DNA of 64,000 bases from Homalodisca vitripennis (taxonomy: Eukaryota; Arthropoda; Insecta; Hemiptera; Cicadellidae), in contig NC_060213.1 in the NCBI RefSeq assembly GCF_021130785.1, positions 134,430,001 through 134,494,000 on the forward strand, read 5' to 3'. Each line of letters begins with the position of its first letter. Position 1 is the first letter of the stretch. Under the pieces are notes generated by a model that did no database searches, was not told the origin of the DNA, and was given only the letters and a program-made list of their open reading frames with translations. The position numbers were made by a program, and so were the translations under genes. Positions 23,334 through 64,000 of this stretch are shown here, piece after piece.

Positions 23334-23402
23334 GAGAGAGGGGGAGGGAGGGAAGGAGGAAGAGAGGGAGGGAGGGGAGAGAGAGAGAGAGAGAGAGAGT
23401 GA
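23334..23402. repeat. GA/GGGA-rich low-complexity tract
   Basis: Purine-only tract with many GGGA and GGAGG runs, then (GA)n. The G runs could form a G-quadruplex. Confidence 0.9.
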
Positions 23403-23742
23403 GTGATAATATCGTCATATTATCTTAAATTAGATTAAATGCTCTCAAATTTGCCTTGATGTTTCATGATCAGATGAGCTGAGTTATGTAGTGCCACTCC
23501 CAAAGTGCCATTGTGTGTTAAAAGTTATTTTCCAGAGGTCTTTGGGTCGAAATATGGGGGATTCCGTTAACACAGAGGATATATTTTCGGTCTGCCTCAC
23601 CCTGTATATTCCTTTGGTATCAACTTAACCTCAGTTTCCTTCGGTGACTCATTATCCCTTTAGAGGTTAAGTGGAAGAGAGGACATTTAAGTCACAAATT
23701 CTGCTCTACAATAAAGAAATTTTTAATTTTATTTCATTACAG

Positions 23743-23965
23743 TTCTTTTTTGACCGCCCACATCTTACAACTTAGAAGTAGAAGACAACAGACTCCCTCC
23801 AGAGTACGAACTCATGAATTATCAAATTCCAAGCCATCACTTGCTCCAGTAAGAAAATCCTCTAATTCTTCTAATACTACCTTCACTCCCTCTAGTGCAC
23901 AGGAGAGGATTCCTAACCCTAATACTCGTCTAGTGAAAAAGTCTTTCACTGAATACTTGCTATGA
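23743..23965 (+). CDS. Candidate 3'-terminal exon, unidentified
   Basis: A good acceptor (TTTATTTCATTACAG) at 23742 is followed by 73 open codons ending in TGA. The product is Ser/Pro/Arg-rich (SRRQQTPSRVRTHELSNSKP, later NTRLVKKSFTEYLL) and low in complexity. No family recognised and no upstream exon identified. It may be a real terminal exon, part of a mobile element, or chance. Confidence 0.25.
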
Positions 23966-25150
23966 ACACTTCCCGTCAAAGAGATGCGACAAAGACTACA
24001 AACACAAGCGAATGAGACAGCGACAGTTCTGATCTCATTACGAAGAGTTGAGCCGACCTAATATGGAGTCGAACACCGATGACACATACCTGTACCTGTA
24101 GGCTGACTCGCCTAGCCTGTAGGTATCACGGGTAGACGGACGTGTGGGCTGTCCGGTCCGCCCACTCCACACTTCCGCTGAATATGATACCTGCACTGCT
24201 ACTTCCGGTAGACGCACTTTCGCATTGTTGCCATCAACCACATTGTTGTCGACCATCGGTTTTTTCTATTAAGGGTTTATGGGTTATGGACGATTTTACT
24301 TGCTTTAAAATTTTTTGTGACTAAAAACATTTCAACAATGCTTAAAGGATTGATAAATATTTTTTGTTCTTGTAATTCTGAACAATATTTTGAGGACAGT
24401 TTTCAGTAACAATTATTTGGTTATGCAGAAGTACATTAAAGAGACCCTTGCTTTTCTTGGAAATGTACTATGTGTGTACTCTACTACACGCTCTTTCATG
24501 TAATGTGCGTGAAAGTAATTTAAAAGACGCATAGTTTCATGCTTAAACTACAAGAAGGAAAAGTAATATCAGTTCGTTTACACAAATTACAAGTTGTCTA
24601 GATAAATATATTTTTTAGAAGGTGAATATTTGTTAAGTAATTTGCTTGAAGATATAAAAATATTAAACTTATTTTATTAAAATAAACGTAAATATACTAT
24701 TTGCCTTAACTAGCCATGTACAGTGACTAGATAGTATGATGAATTTAAAATGCTAGCTAGCTATAGCTCAATGTTTTATTGCTGTAGTGGTCATTTGTGT
24801 TGTATGTGGGAGTATATAAATATCAATCAATTTTCTCCAGCTGTATAATATACGATATTGTTGTAGTAATCTCGGATATTAAATTAATACAGATTTGATT
24901 ATTAGCAAAACAGTGAACCGTGTATGTTAGCTACTTTGTTATGTTGTCGCTTAGCTAGCTATGTTTGAAACGAATTAGGCTTATTGTGACTGATCATAAA
25001 GCTTACTTTTGATTCTATGAAGCCTAAACAATCCTTGATCAACAGTGACCAATATGGCATCTTTATCACAGGGCTGTCACCTTTCTGAAAAATTTGAAAT
25101 TATCTTCTTTGTTAAAATTAGGTTTCTCTTCCTGTCATTAGATGACGTAG
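23966..25150. other. Non-coding DNA
   Basis: 24000-24260 is richer in GC with overlapping ORFs on both strands, none convincing. The rest is AT-rich. Confidence 0.4.
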
Positions 25151-25227
25151 TGAATGTTTGCAGGTACTTTAAATGGAGGATATTAAAGAGACCCAGTATT
25201 GAAATGGTATTCCAGGCCGATTAAAAA

Positions 25228-25503
25228 ATGGAAAACTATGTAAGGCCAGAGATGGAGATGACTCCTCTGTGTACGACTGGACTGTGCAAGGAGATACGGC
25301 CTGGACACGTAAGATATGCCACAGATAATTCATGTAATGTATTAGCTTGTGCTGGAGAATACTTGGAGAAAACTGCAAAATATTTAGGAAAGTTGTTGAG
25401 GATTACTTGGCATTTTGGTGGTGGAGCGAAAACTTGCAAGGTGTTAATATTTCGACGCAACGTCAACCAGAAAACTTACATGCCAGTCATATCGACCGCG
25501 TAA
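25228..25503 (+). other. Hypothetical ORF, 91 residues, doubtful
   Basis: MENYVRPEMEMTPLCTTGLC... ends VNQKTYMPVISTA. The base composition is balanced and overlapping frames are also open on both strands, so it may be a coding relic of a mobile element. No motif recognised. Confidence 0.15.
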
Positions 25504-25510
25504 AACTAAT

Positions 25511-26520
25511 AACCATGAGTAAGTACATTTATCAGTTTTTCATCACTAATTCAACCGTAGGCAATTGACAATATCGGTTAAACCTTCAAATTTCAACAAC
25601 GTTTACTTACTTCCATCTTACACAATATAGTGCAGTATCCGACAGTACTAAACCTACTCCCATTTCGCAGCAACTGCCTACAGGTTAACGGTTACTAAAC
25701 TCCTGTACAAACACATTATCTCGGTGGCAGTGAGTGGCGTACGTTGGTTAATCGCAACAAGCCATCTGTTAAACAATGCCACATAACATAACCTCACTTC
25801 CGCGTCGCGCCGCTCTGCATTTACGACGACGGCGGCTCCGTACCGGTGTGGGAGGATCGAGGATCTGTTAACTCAGCAATCTCGAGGCAAATAACAGTTC
25901 CACGATGCGTCCCTCTCCTCAACAAAAGGATTGCACATATTTTTACTTCCATTCCGAGAAATACACGAGGACGTACTGGCTGTAGTCCGCAATTTATTCT
26001 TCTTTTCTAGGATAGCAAGGCGAAAGGGAAAAACAGTTGTCTGCAATTGGAAATTGTAATAGTCCACAATCTCCTTTTATGTGCCAAATAACAGATTGAG
26101 GAATGCTTATTTTGGTCCTTGGGAAAGGTTTCTAGCCTTTCTCCAGCTGTTCATGAACAGCGAAATCAAACATACGGTTAACCTTCTGGCATGTTAGAAA
26201 AGAACAGTACCCCTAAGTAAACTGCTGGGTAAGATCGTGCCTCTTCCGAAGTGGCTCAGAAATTACCACTCCTTATCTAGTTTGATGAATATTTGTTTTA
26301 AACATGACAAGTTCTTTGAATTTCCCAAAAACTGCCTATAAAAAGAATGTATTTTGAGAAGTAATGATTACTGACCCATGTTTCTCATGTATCTTTTCCA
26401 AGTCCATAGAAAATCTCTCCTTTTTATAATTTTTTTTACCTATCTAGCTGCTGATAGTAACATCTCATACAAAAATAGGAATATTGAAAAATAATGCCAT
26501 CAACCGAGAAAAGCTGTTGG
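25511..26520. other. Non-coding DNA
   Basis: 25790-25860 is a short GC-rich patch. Nothing else recognised. Confidence 0.4.
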
Positions 26521-26526
26521 ATTTTA

Positions 26527-26775
26527 TTATGTTCATTTCGGCTGGAAATAGCTAAGGAGGCCAAATATCTAGATTCCACAAGCTGTGGTTCAGGTATGTT
26601 TGAGCTGAGGCACAGTATCTCAGCCTGATTAGTGTGGTAATAGAATCTCCAAAACATGATTTTATTAGACTGTTTACGCATTCAGCTAGAAATAGCTGTG
26701 AAGGCCAAGTATCTAGAGATTCCGCAGAAACTGTCATTCTGATTCTATGTTTGACCTGAGCCACAGTATCATCAG
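26527..26775. repeat. Diverged direct duplication
   Basis: 26537-26619 (GCTGGAAATAGCTAAGGAGG...GGCACAGTATC) and 26692-26772 (GCTAGAAATAGCTGTGAAGG...GCCACAGTATC) are homologous with several substitutions and small indels. Confidence 0.75.
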
Positions 26776-26779
26776 TTTT

Positions 26780-29700
26780 CAATTTCCCAAGATCTCCTCA
26801 TGGCTATTGGATCATACTGTCTTGCTTCCAAAGAGAAAATATTAAAAATCTTCATTAAACATACTTTTACTTATTTGTTATTCCTATTAGATGGTCTTGA
26901 GCTAACTAATACAATTATCTAATGTTAAAAAAATTATTAATATCTCCACAACTTGATGTTAAGGTTTAAAGATTGTTTAAATTTGAATGGGTTTCCCAAA
27001 ATCCCATAAAGCTGAAAAGTTGCATGGTAGTTTCTTTCATATTGCTTATGTAGAATAAGAGATCTAAAAATTTCAAATGGCTTAATTTCAAATTTTGTTG
27101 TACATTAAATTTGGCATTGTTAAATATTTTCCCAACATATCTTACACCATATATATCCTCATCTACCCATGCCAATCCTGGCTTTTTCTCGATTTCATCT
27201 TGCTTTTTCATTTTGAAGTTTTCGTTTTTGGTATTGGCCTCTTATTAACATTAACCCAATTGAAATATGTTTTAATTACCTTTATGCTTCTCTATGAATG
27301 TTGTTAAACTTTACGTTGTCAGCTGAACGTTTCTAATGTAACAACTTTCAACCAATTTCTTTCTTTATTTCTTTTGTTCAATTTCTTCAAAGGAGTTCAC
27401 AAGTGCATCTTTAGCTATCCCACATAAAACTTTGGTTCACAACAGAACTTACTCTTCATAATAACTCAAAAAACGGGTTAAAAGGTACATTTAAACATCC
27501 TCAGAAAATATATATTTTATTCAGAATAATACATTAATAGGATAACAAATTAAATATGAATAGTTGTTATGCTTTAAAGATGAAACAATATACAAAAACA
27601 GACTCGTAAGAAATAATTACTGGCTCCTGTAGTTTATTGCGCATTTTCGTCAAGTTCAGTATGTTTAGTGCAAAAGTGGACCTTATGCTATACAAAATAA
27701 ATCAAATTCACGGTTTAAACCATGTATTCTTCATTTTTGGTTAGAACTAAAAACTCGTAAGTTGACATTTGTTTTATAATAATCTATATTATTCAATTAA
27801 CAAAATAATACAACGAAAAGTAATATTTAAATGGTGTACCACTTTTCAAGATATTATCTGTTCAATTGAATCTTTGGAACTAGTCAACCATTTAGTAATA
27901 GTTCTATTATTAAAAAAAAACATGGCTAAAACTATGATCGGTTTGTTCAACACAAACGAAATCAATTTATGTTGAATTAGATAATAAACTCTGTTAAAAC
28001 CTCGTGATAAAAATGTTGAGGTATTATAAAATATCGAGTAATGAATTACATTTTTAAGTACAAAACATCAGAAAGGTTAAGGAAAATCCACATTGAAACA
28101 AAATATTCCAACGTGGATTAGAATTACAATATCAAAATCAGTATAAAATCTTACAAAATGTTTTATATTAAGAAATATTGATTGTAATAATTGTAACGCT
28201 ATACTTTAAATCACCTAACATGGTAATTCGTTTTTGGGTTTAAACAAATGACAATGGTTTGTTTGCAAATAATGAATGAAAATATTGTAAAACTTGCTTT
28301 ACTGGAAATATGATTAAAACAAGTAATGCAATTTAATACTATAGTTGGTCATAAATATTTATTATTTACATTGAAAGGAGAAAAACAGTGTTGGCAAAGG
28401 TAATGTCGCTATCACAACAAAATAGGGTTAAATACTACCCAAATATCGTTTGAAAGGGGTTCAGAATGTTCCCAGAGAACAAAGAATAATCATTTACTTA
28501 TTTTATCATCAGTTTAATTTTGTATGTTGATTTTAATTTTATTAGTCAATTTCACTTAAAAACTATTGTTTTCCTGATAAAAAACTGAAAAAACTGTTAT
28601 AAAACACACATCAATATATTTGAATATCAATATTCTGAGTAGAATGTGGAAAACATGGTTTTAAAAAAGAAATTATTTTCTACAATTTTGATTGATTTTA
28701 TGACAACTGGCTAAAACAAGAAAAATAATTTTTTTAATTGCTTCTGTACATTTTGTATTCTATTGTGCTTTGTTGAGTATATTAACACAACTAAACCAAT
28801 TTAACTTAGGACTTAAATTATTCTTAATTTAAAATTTGAAATTTACGTTTTTATTAAACTATCTATTTAATGCGGTTGAAAAAATTTGACACTATTGTAT
28901 TCTGTACAAAGTGCTTTTAATGAATAAAGAAGTTTTGATTCAATAATATTGCAATACTTGTTACTTACAATACTTGGTGAAAATTGTAAAATTTTGCTTC
29001 ATGGTATGGGGCTGCTTACTGAATTTATTTTGTCAAAATCTCTATATTTATACTCCTTTTTATACTCAAAATTGATTTGAAAATTTAGAAGAAATTATAT
29101 ACAGTCCAGATCTAAATTGACTTTGTATAACACTTCCTTTGGTTCCAAGAAATTTCAATACTGAAATACAAATGTTATGAACATTTTAGAATAATTTTGT
29201 TAAAACTGTTATAATTCTTACATTATGTGTAACTGAAATTATCTTGGAGCTAGAATTTGGACAAAGAAAACTTTTTATAAACATAGAAAAAATACAATTT
29301 CTTTTTAATTTGTCAAGTCGATTTTGAATCTTAAGAAAATAAAGATGAGATTTTTACAACAAAAATGTACTTAATTACGCGTATTTTAATCAAACGGGCT
29401 TAGGTAAAAAATCCAGGCAAATGAAGATAATACATTATGTACAGAACGTGAAAATGTACCTTACCATATCAGTTGTTTAGATCTTATACGAAAACATTAT
29501 TTAGTATTATATCTCGTTCAATTTTATGATAATAGCAATAAGTAAAACGGCTATCTAAAATCTATTTCAATTGTAAAAAATCCTTATTTAAAGAAAAACA
29601 ATACAATTACTGAATTTACAAAACAAAAAAATTTAAAATACAGTTTTCATTTTAATTATGGTTTGCAAAAAAAAATTTCTCTTTGTTATTGTTTTCATTG

Positions 29701-31682
29701 ATTTAAAAAGATTGTTTCTTGCATATATTCACAGTAATTTCTCAGAGTGTATTATAAGTTTCAATACACATATTATAAATTTGCTATTAAGAAACAATAG
29801 TAGATATAATATGTCTAAAAATAATTATAACACAAATTAGATATATTTTTATTGTTTTTATATAAAGTAATCGTTATATGAAACTTGACAACAATGAAGG
29901 AATGTATTAAATTAAATTGTGTGAACGGCAGCTATTAAAATACAATTTCATTTGTTGAATTCTTCCTCTTTGGCCATTTTGGTTAAGCATTTTAAATATA
30001 AAAAATGTTTATTCTCTGGGAATCTTCTTCATGTCTGGTAACCCTAAACAGATTTAGCTTTGAAACTATATCACTCAATAGTTATGCGTTAACCCGCCCA
30101 AAAAAAATAAAACAAACTGAAAAAGCTAGACAAGACTACGGATGGTTCAGAAGTGAAATTTTATGTTCTGTTTGATTTGTTTACCTCGTGCCACACTTCC
30201 ACAACTAGAACTATGTACACACTCTCACACGCTCATGCACATGATGATTCACGCTCACAGAAAAACAAATAAATATCCTGGATTGTCTACGTGACCGACA
30301 TTGCACTCCTCGTCTACTAGGAACTAATCTAACCTAGGAACGGGATGTCAACACTAAACCGTACAAAACGTTTGGGATAACGATTTAAAAAATTTTTATC
30401 AGAGCTCATCCACTGCAAACTGCTCATCATACAAAATTGTTGACTGCACTGTGAATTGTACACACAAAATTAAACAAATTAAATGCTTATGTCAAAAGTG
30501 AAACAATTGATTAAAGATTGTGAATTAAAACAATCTTTCCAACAAGACCTTGCAGTCCCAAAACGATAAAAAGTTGTCTTTTGGCTTATCAAATCTGGTT
30601 AGATTTATTTCCAAGAAAAAAAGTGGAGTTAAAAAAATAAAAAGTGATACAACCAAATACCTAAATCTTGTATTCTAATCTATGGAAATGAAGAACAGAC
30701 AACTAATTTTTGGTATATACAAGAACACTCAAAACTTGTTGGGCAGAAAGTAGGATTCCAATATAATATTTACCTAAGGGTGAATAAAGTCAAAATAATA
30801 AAAAAATTCCATATTTTTGAAATCCACCACAAAATTCTGAGATTCACGACAAAATTTTTACCTCTACATATTGGAAACCACACCTGGTACGTTACTTCAG
30901 TCACCGATATTTAGAAAAAAATATGTAAATCAAACCTAAAACTGAATTTTAACCTCTAAATTCGTATAATTCCATTGTGGATTGTATTAATTAAGTGGTG
31001 AGTTACTAAAATTTATGATTCAATACACAAAATCCACGAGAAGTTTAATAATACTGTATCCAAAACGATTGGTTATATTTTTCAATAATCGAGAATTAGA
31101 ATATTTTTCTACAACACAAATAACAAAGAAAGAAATGACACCAACGTACTCTATCCATGGTTCAATTTTTTATCCATGTTTATTTACAACCAAGAGGCTG
31201 AAGAAATTTACATTATCAAACACAAAACAAAATTAAAACCATAACCTTTTTGAACATGAAATACTTTTGAGTTAAGATAACAGATTTAGTGTTACAACAG
31301 TTAATACACAGAGTAGTGTTGACAACAAATAAAAAAGTAATAATACAAATAATAGTGTCACGAATAAAACTAAAAAATAAAATCCCTTAAAACTAAACAT
31401 AGTCCACTCAGTCGTACATACTTACACACATCTATTGCACTCTTGTGTTGTATTGCTTAGATGTACTTATTATCCCTATATGTACACAATTCATTTAGTT
31501 GTCTGCCAAACCATTGGGAACAGTGCTTCGGTAAGGCATAATAATAGGGGCTACAAACTAGTGGACAACTTCAAACAAACATTTTTTTAAATGTTAAAAT
31601 TAATCGTTTGCTTACGTACTATAGTAGTAAACAAACACACAATTAAAATTAGAGGGATTAAAATCAAAAATAACTTAAGTTT
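26780..31682. other. Long AT-rich non-coding stretch 3' of PI3K
   Basis: About 4.9 kb, very AT-rich, with only short chance ORFs. No transposon ends or domains recognised. Confidence 0.5.
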
Positions 31683-32004
31683 TTTTTATTAATTAATGCT
31701 TGCCCTTTCAAAATTTAATTTGGTTTCGGCTATCTCCCTTAGGCACAAATTGATGGTAAAAAATGTAATCAAACTTCAAACTCCCTCGAGGACTTAATAA
31801 AAGAACAGAGCCAATCCGTTACTGTTAAAGTCACTTATAAAAACTAAACTAGCCTTCCATCGACGAGGATTACAAATATCCGAGACAAAATTCTTTTTAA
31901 GAGCTGAGAGAAAGCCGAACTAAACGCGGAAAGGGTCAGGACTACGTAGCACCATGAAATGCCATCGGAAGCGCTCATTGTCACAGTCTACTATTCTCCG
32001 GTCG
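31683..32004 (-). other. Putative PI3K 3' UTR with poly(A) signal
   Basis: Immediately 3' of the p110 stop codon there is no further coding potential. An AATAAA (plus-strand TTTATT at 31685-31690) lies about 315 bp after the stop and could end the transcript. Other AATAAA strings occur further left in this AT-rich DNA, so the true end is uncertain. Confidence 0.35.
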
Positions 32005-61547
<29,543 letters not shown>

Positions 61548-61650
61548 CTGTAAGCAAACAAGAGATTCAGTAGTTCACGAAGTAGTGGGGGACCACCACA
61601 ATTTTCACGTCAGTGTGCACAACAATTCAGCCAGTAAGGCATATGGCCTC

Positions 61651-62520
61651 GGTACTTTGGGATTATACCGACCACACCAGTATGAACACAAAAATATAAA
61701 TTTATAGAAACAAACATGATAGAACGAAAAAACAACTCTTTAATTACAAAATTACAAACTTACAACGATTATCAATTGTTAATGGGGTCAGATTCCGTTA
61801 TATATCCCCAACGCTTAAACTTTTTTCAATGAACTTACGTTATAAAACGATGTAGTTGAGTAACAGAATTAACATTCCATCAATCAACAAGCATTTCCAG
61901 GTATTGTGATCGGTATTGTTGTCGCTGTTATCTTATCTTTCTCGAGAATCCCGATTACGGCAGGCAGGCCGCGCTGCATCACATGATTATTTAAGTATTT
62001 GCACGGTACATAATTGCCTTTCCATTAAAATTCAATTTATATTTCTGATCAGCCCCTCTAGAATTTGATATTTTACTGATAGGTACTATCTCGAGGGATG
62101 TTTTTCTATCGTTGACATCAGCGCGGGGCCTGCGCTGATGGCCGGAGGCACTCGCATTTTGGGTGGCAGAGTGTGATCAAGAATAAAAACAAGTTTTGTA
62201 AGTTTTTTTCAATAAAGAGTTTAGTTTTTGTTTGGTAATGCTTGTTTTTGTTGAATTTTTGTGTTTGGAGAAATGTGGGGGTAAAACACGGAAGTACAAC
62301 AAAGCGACGCACCAGCTGAACGGGTGGCGAGACTGCAATCACGTTATCTACTAGACCGCTTGACTTTGACCTCTGTCTGAGGATGGGGAGGGGTTTGCGA
62401 TAAGACAATACCTGTTCTATATTGACGAAATATTGTTCTACGCTAATCTAGTAATCAGTAGAAACAAAATGTCAAATAACGATTCATGTCTGGGTGTGGT
62501 CGGTATAATCCCAAAGTACC
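61651..62520. mobile_element. Candidate DNA element with perfect 28-bp inverted ends
   Basis: GGTACTTTGGGATTATACCG(ACCACACC) at 61651-61678 and its exact reverse complement at 62493-62520. Direct repeats flank the pair outside: CAATTCAGCC...AGTAAGGCATATGGCCT at 61623-61649 and 62521-62554, the latter with 7 extra bases. The internal 800 bp has no recognised gene. In the first PI3K intron. Confidence 0.6.
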
Positions 62521-62896
62521 CAATTCAGCCTGCTACCAGTAAGGCATATGGCCTTGCATGTTCTAGTTATAATCTCAAAATCATGAATGCATTCATAGAA
62601 GATCCCACCAAATATATAGGATGTGACACCTCTTAGAATTTTATGGGCTAAAATTACTCAGCACTCGATATTCACTGTGCATTCTGTGCAATTAATGGTC
62701 CAAACATTATGAGTAAGATTCAGTGGCTAAGATTTTTTTATAGAAGAACAAACATTCACAAAGAGAAGTGAAGACCTTCCCTTGTCTGTAATGATCTTTG
62801 TTTTAACACCTGGTAAAAATTAAACTACAAATTTACAAACTACAAACATGTTTAAACTTGAAAATTCTACCATCTTTTTAATCAACAATAGCAGTA

Positions 62897-63760
62897 CAGT
62901 AGACACCCTCTTAACCGGCCACAAAGCAAAAGATGAGTCATCGACAGGTCACAACTCAAACAGCTATTTTGGGACGTTTTAGACAATGCCTGTTCAGTTG
63001 AGCAGGACGGTGGTTCCGAACGTGATACATACAGTGAATGCTTACAGTTAGTTGATAGTTTTAAGTTGTGCAGTTTAGTGTTGTGTTGTAGTGTTTTTAG
63101 GTGTGCAGTTTTTATTAAATGAACTAACAGTTTGAATGATTATATACTTTTATTTAGTTTAAAAATTTAGTGAAAGAAAACGTAAAAGAAACGTTTTAAA
63201 CTGTAAAAGAAAAGCTCAATGCGATCCAGCGAATTGACAAAGGCAAATCAGTGAAAAAGATATGTGCCGAACTTAATGTCGGGAAAAGCACTGTCAGTGA
63301 TTGGCGACGTAATTGCAAATCCTTACAGGATTTTTGTACTAGTGTCGAACCAGAAAAGTTGTTGATGAATCGACGAACATTAAAAAAGAAACAAATGAGA
63401 TGAGGTTGACAATGCGTTATAGCTTTGGTTTATGCAGGAGCGGCGAAGAGGAACTCCAATAACTGGACCACTTTTACAAGAAGAGGCAATGTTTTTTCAT
63501 TCATTGAGTACTAGTGATGATCATCTTGAAGAGAAAAATGTAAATGATAGGGTGACAATCAAATCGTAGAAAAAGTCGTTGAGGAGGCAAGTGAACAAGG
63601 CATTCCAGAGGACTAAGACGAAGACGATGAAGCAGAAAAAAATCAGTCACGAAGAGGAGAGAAAAGCACTTCAGTTGGTCGCAATGTATATTGAGCCAGC
63701 AAGACCCGTCGACAGTTGTAGATGTGATGTTCATTAAAAAGTGGAGAGACTATTGTTGTG
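62897..63760 (+). mobile_element. Second Tigger relic, internally deleted and 3'-truncated
   Basis: Left end CAGTAGACACCCTCTTAACC after TA. Plus-strand fragments: VKEKLNAIQRIDKGKSVKKI, CAELNVGKSTVSDWRR (63200-63310), LWFMQERRRGTPITGPLLQE (63424-63486) and VVDVMFIKKWRDYC (about 63717-63760). These correspond to the DNA-binding and C-terminal parts of the transposase at 39.7-41.2 kb; the DDE core is missing. No right terminus found. Confidence 0.85.
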
Positions 63761-63886
63761 AGTCCCGCGTTGTGGTGCCAATTTGATGTGTGTCACCCCC
63801 ACGTTGACTGCTGTAATTTGCTGAAAGCCCTTTAACTTGACTGCGTCAATTTGTTGTGAGTCGGTTCTTTAGTGTTGTTGACTCAC

Positions 63887-63961
63887 CATGTAGTTGTACG
63901 CCTTTTTGTCACCAGTGGCACGTTGTTGTACCATGTTGCTCATCATGGTATTGGTCGCCAT
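63887..63961 (-). CDS. Candidate first coding exon, unidentified
   Basis: An ATG in the strong context GCAAGATGGCGACC opens 25 codons (MATNTMMSNMVQQRATGDKK, AYNYM), then a consensus donor ATG/GTGAGT. I do not recognise the peptide. Its phase-0 end would join in frame to the phase-0 PI3K exon at 61547, giving a 1043-residue p110. It does not contain the expected beta strands of the adaptor-binding domain, however, so it could be an alternative N-terminus, the first exon of another gene, or chance. A Tigger relic lies between it and the next PI3K exon. Confidence 0.35.
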
Positions 63962-64000
63962 CTTGCCAATAAGAAAGTTCAATAAATTTCTTCGTTATTA

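Noticed and set aside
24038..24324. Overlapping ORFs on both strands
   Set aside because: Composition-driven; no recognisable domain or splice signals.

Overview
This window is AT-rich eukaryotic DNA with spliced genes, GT-AG introns, microsatellites and many decayed transposons. Two metazoan genes (a class IA PI3-kinase and an integrin alpha chain) sit among mariner, Tigger/pogo, Mutator-like, piggyBac-like, hAT-like and non-LTR elements. That mix suggests an insect with a fairly large genome. I cannot name the species.

Layout. 1-12.8 kb is repeat-rich non-coding DNA. It holds a TTAA-type element flanked by a 67-bp direct repeat (1894-3454), a 62-bp tandem array (6776-7042), two GC-rich islands, a 358-bp foldback MITE (10411-10768) and compound microsatellites. 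At 12808-12989 on the minus strand is the first coding exon of an integrin alpha subunit (signal peptide plus start of the beta-propeller). The rest of that gene must lie to the left and I did not find it here. 13-31.7 kb is mostly non-coding. Its highlight is a Mutator-like element at 19008-22412 with 28-bp terminal inverted repeats, an 8-bp target duplication and a broken transposase.

From 61.5 kb leftwards to 32.0 kb the minus strand carries a class IA PI3-kinase catalytic subunit (p110, Drosophila Pi3K92E type). I could place 15 coding exons whose splice phases agree throughout. They give 1018 residues plus a stop: most of the adaptor-binding domain, then Ras-binding, C2, helical and kinase domains and the C-terminal tail. 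About 45-50 residues at the very N-terminus are missing, probably beyond the right edge. The short last exon (32005-32133) is too small to show as a long ORF but is unambiguous.

The PI3K introns have accumulated mobile DNA: two non-LTR relics (34.2-34.7 and 35.6-37.3 kb), a Tigger element cut precisely into a minisatellite (39335-41701), a mariner relic interrupted by a non-LTR fragment (46387-48805) that ends 25 bp from a splice donor, a piggyBac-like element with hairpin arrays (53381-54533), and a mariner-superfamily element turned into a giant palindrome with about 866-bp arms (57244-59616). A second Tigger relic and an unidentified candidate first exon occupy the right end.

No bacterial-style system, CRISPR array, rRNA or tRNA was seen. 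All calls come from reading the sequence and from knowledge of the protein families; no database search was run.
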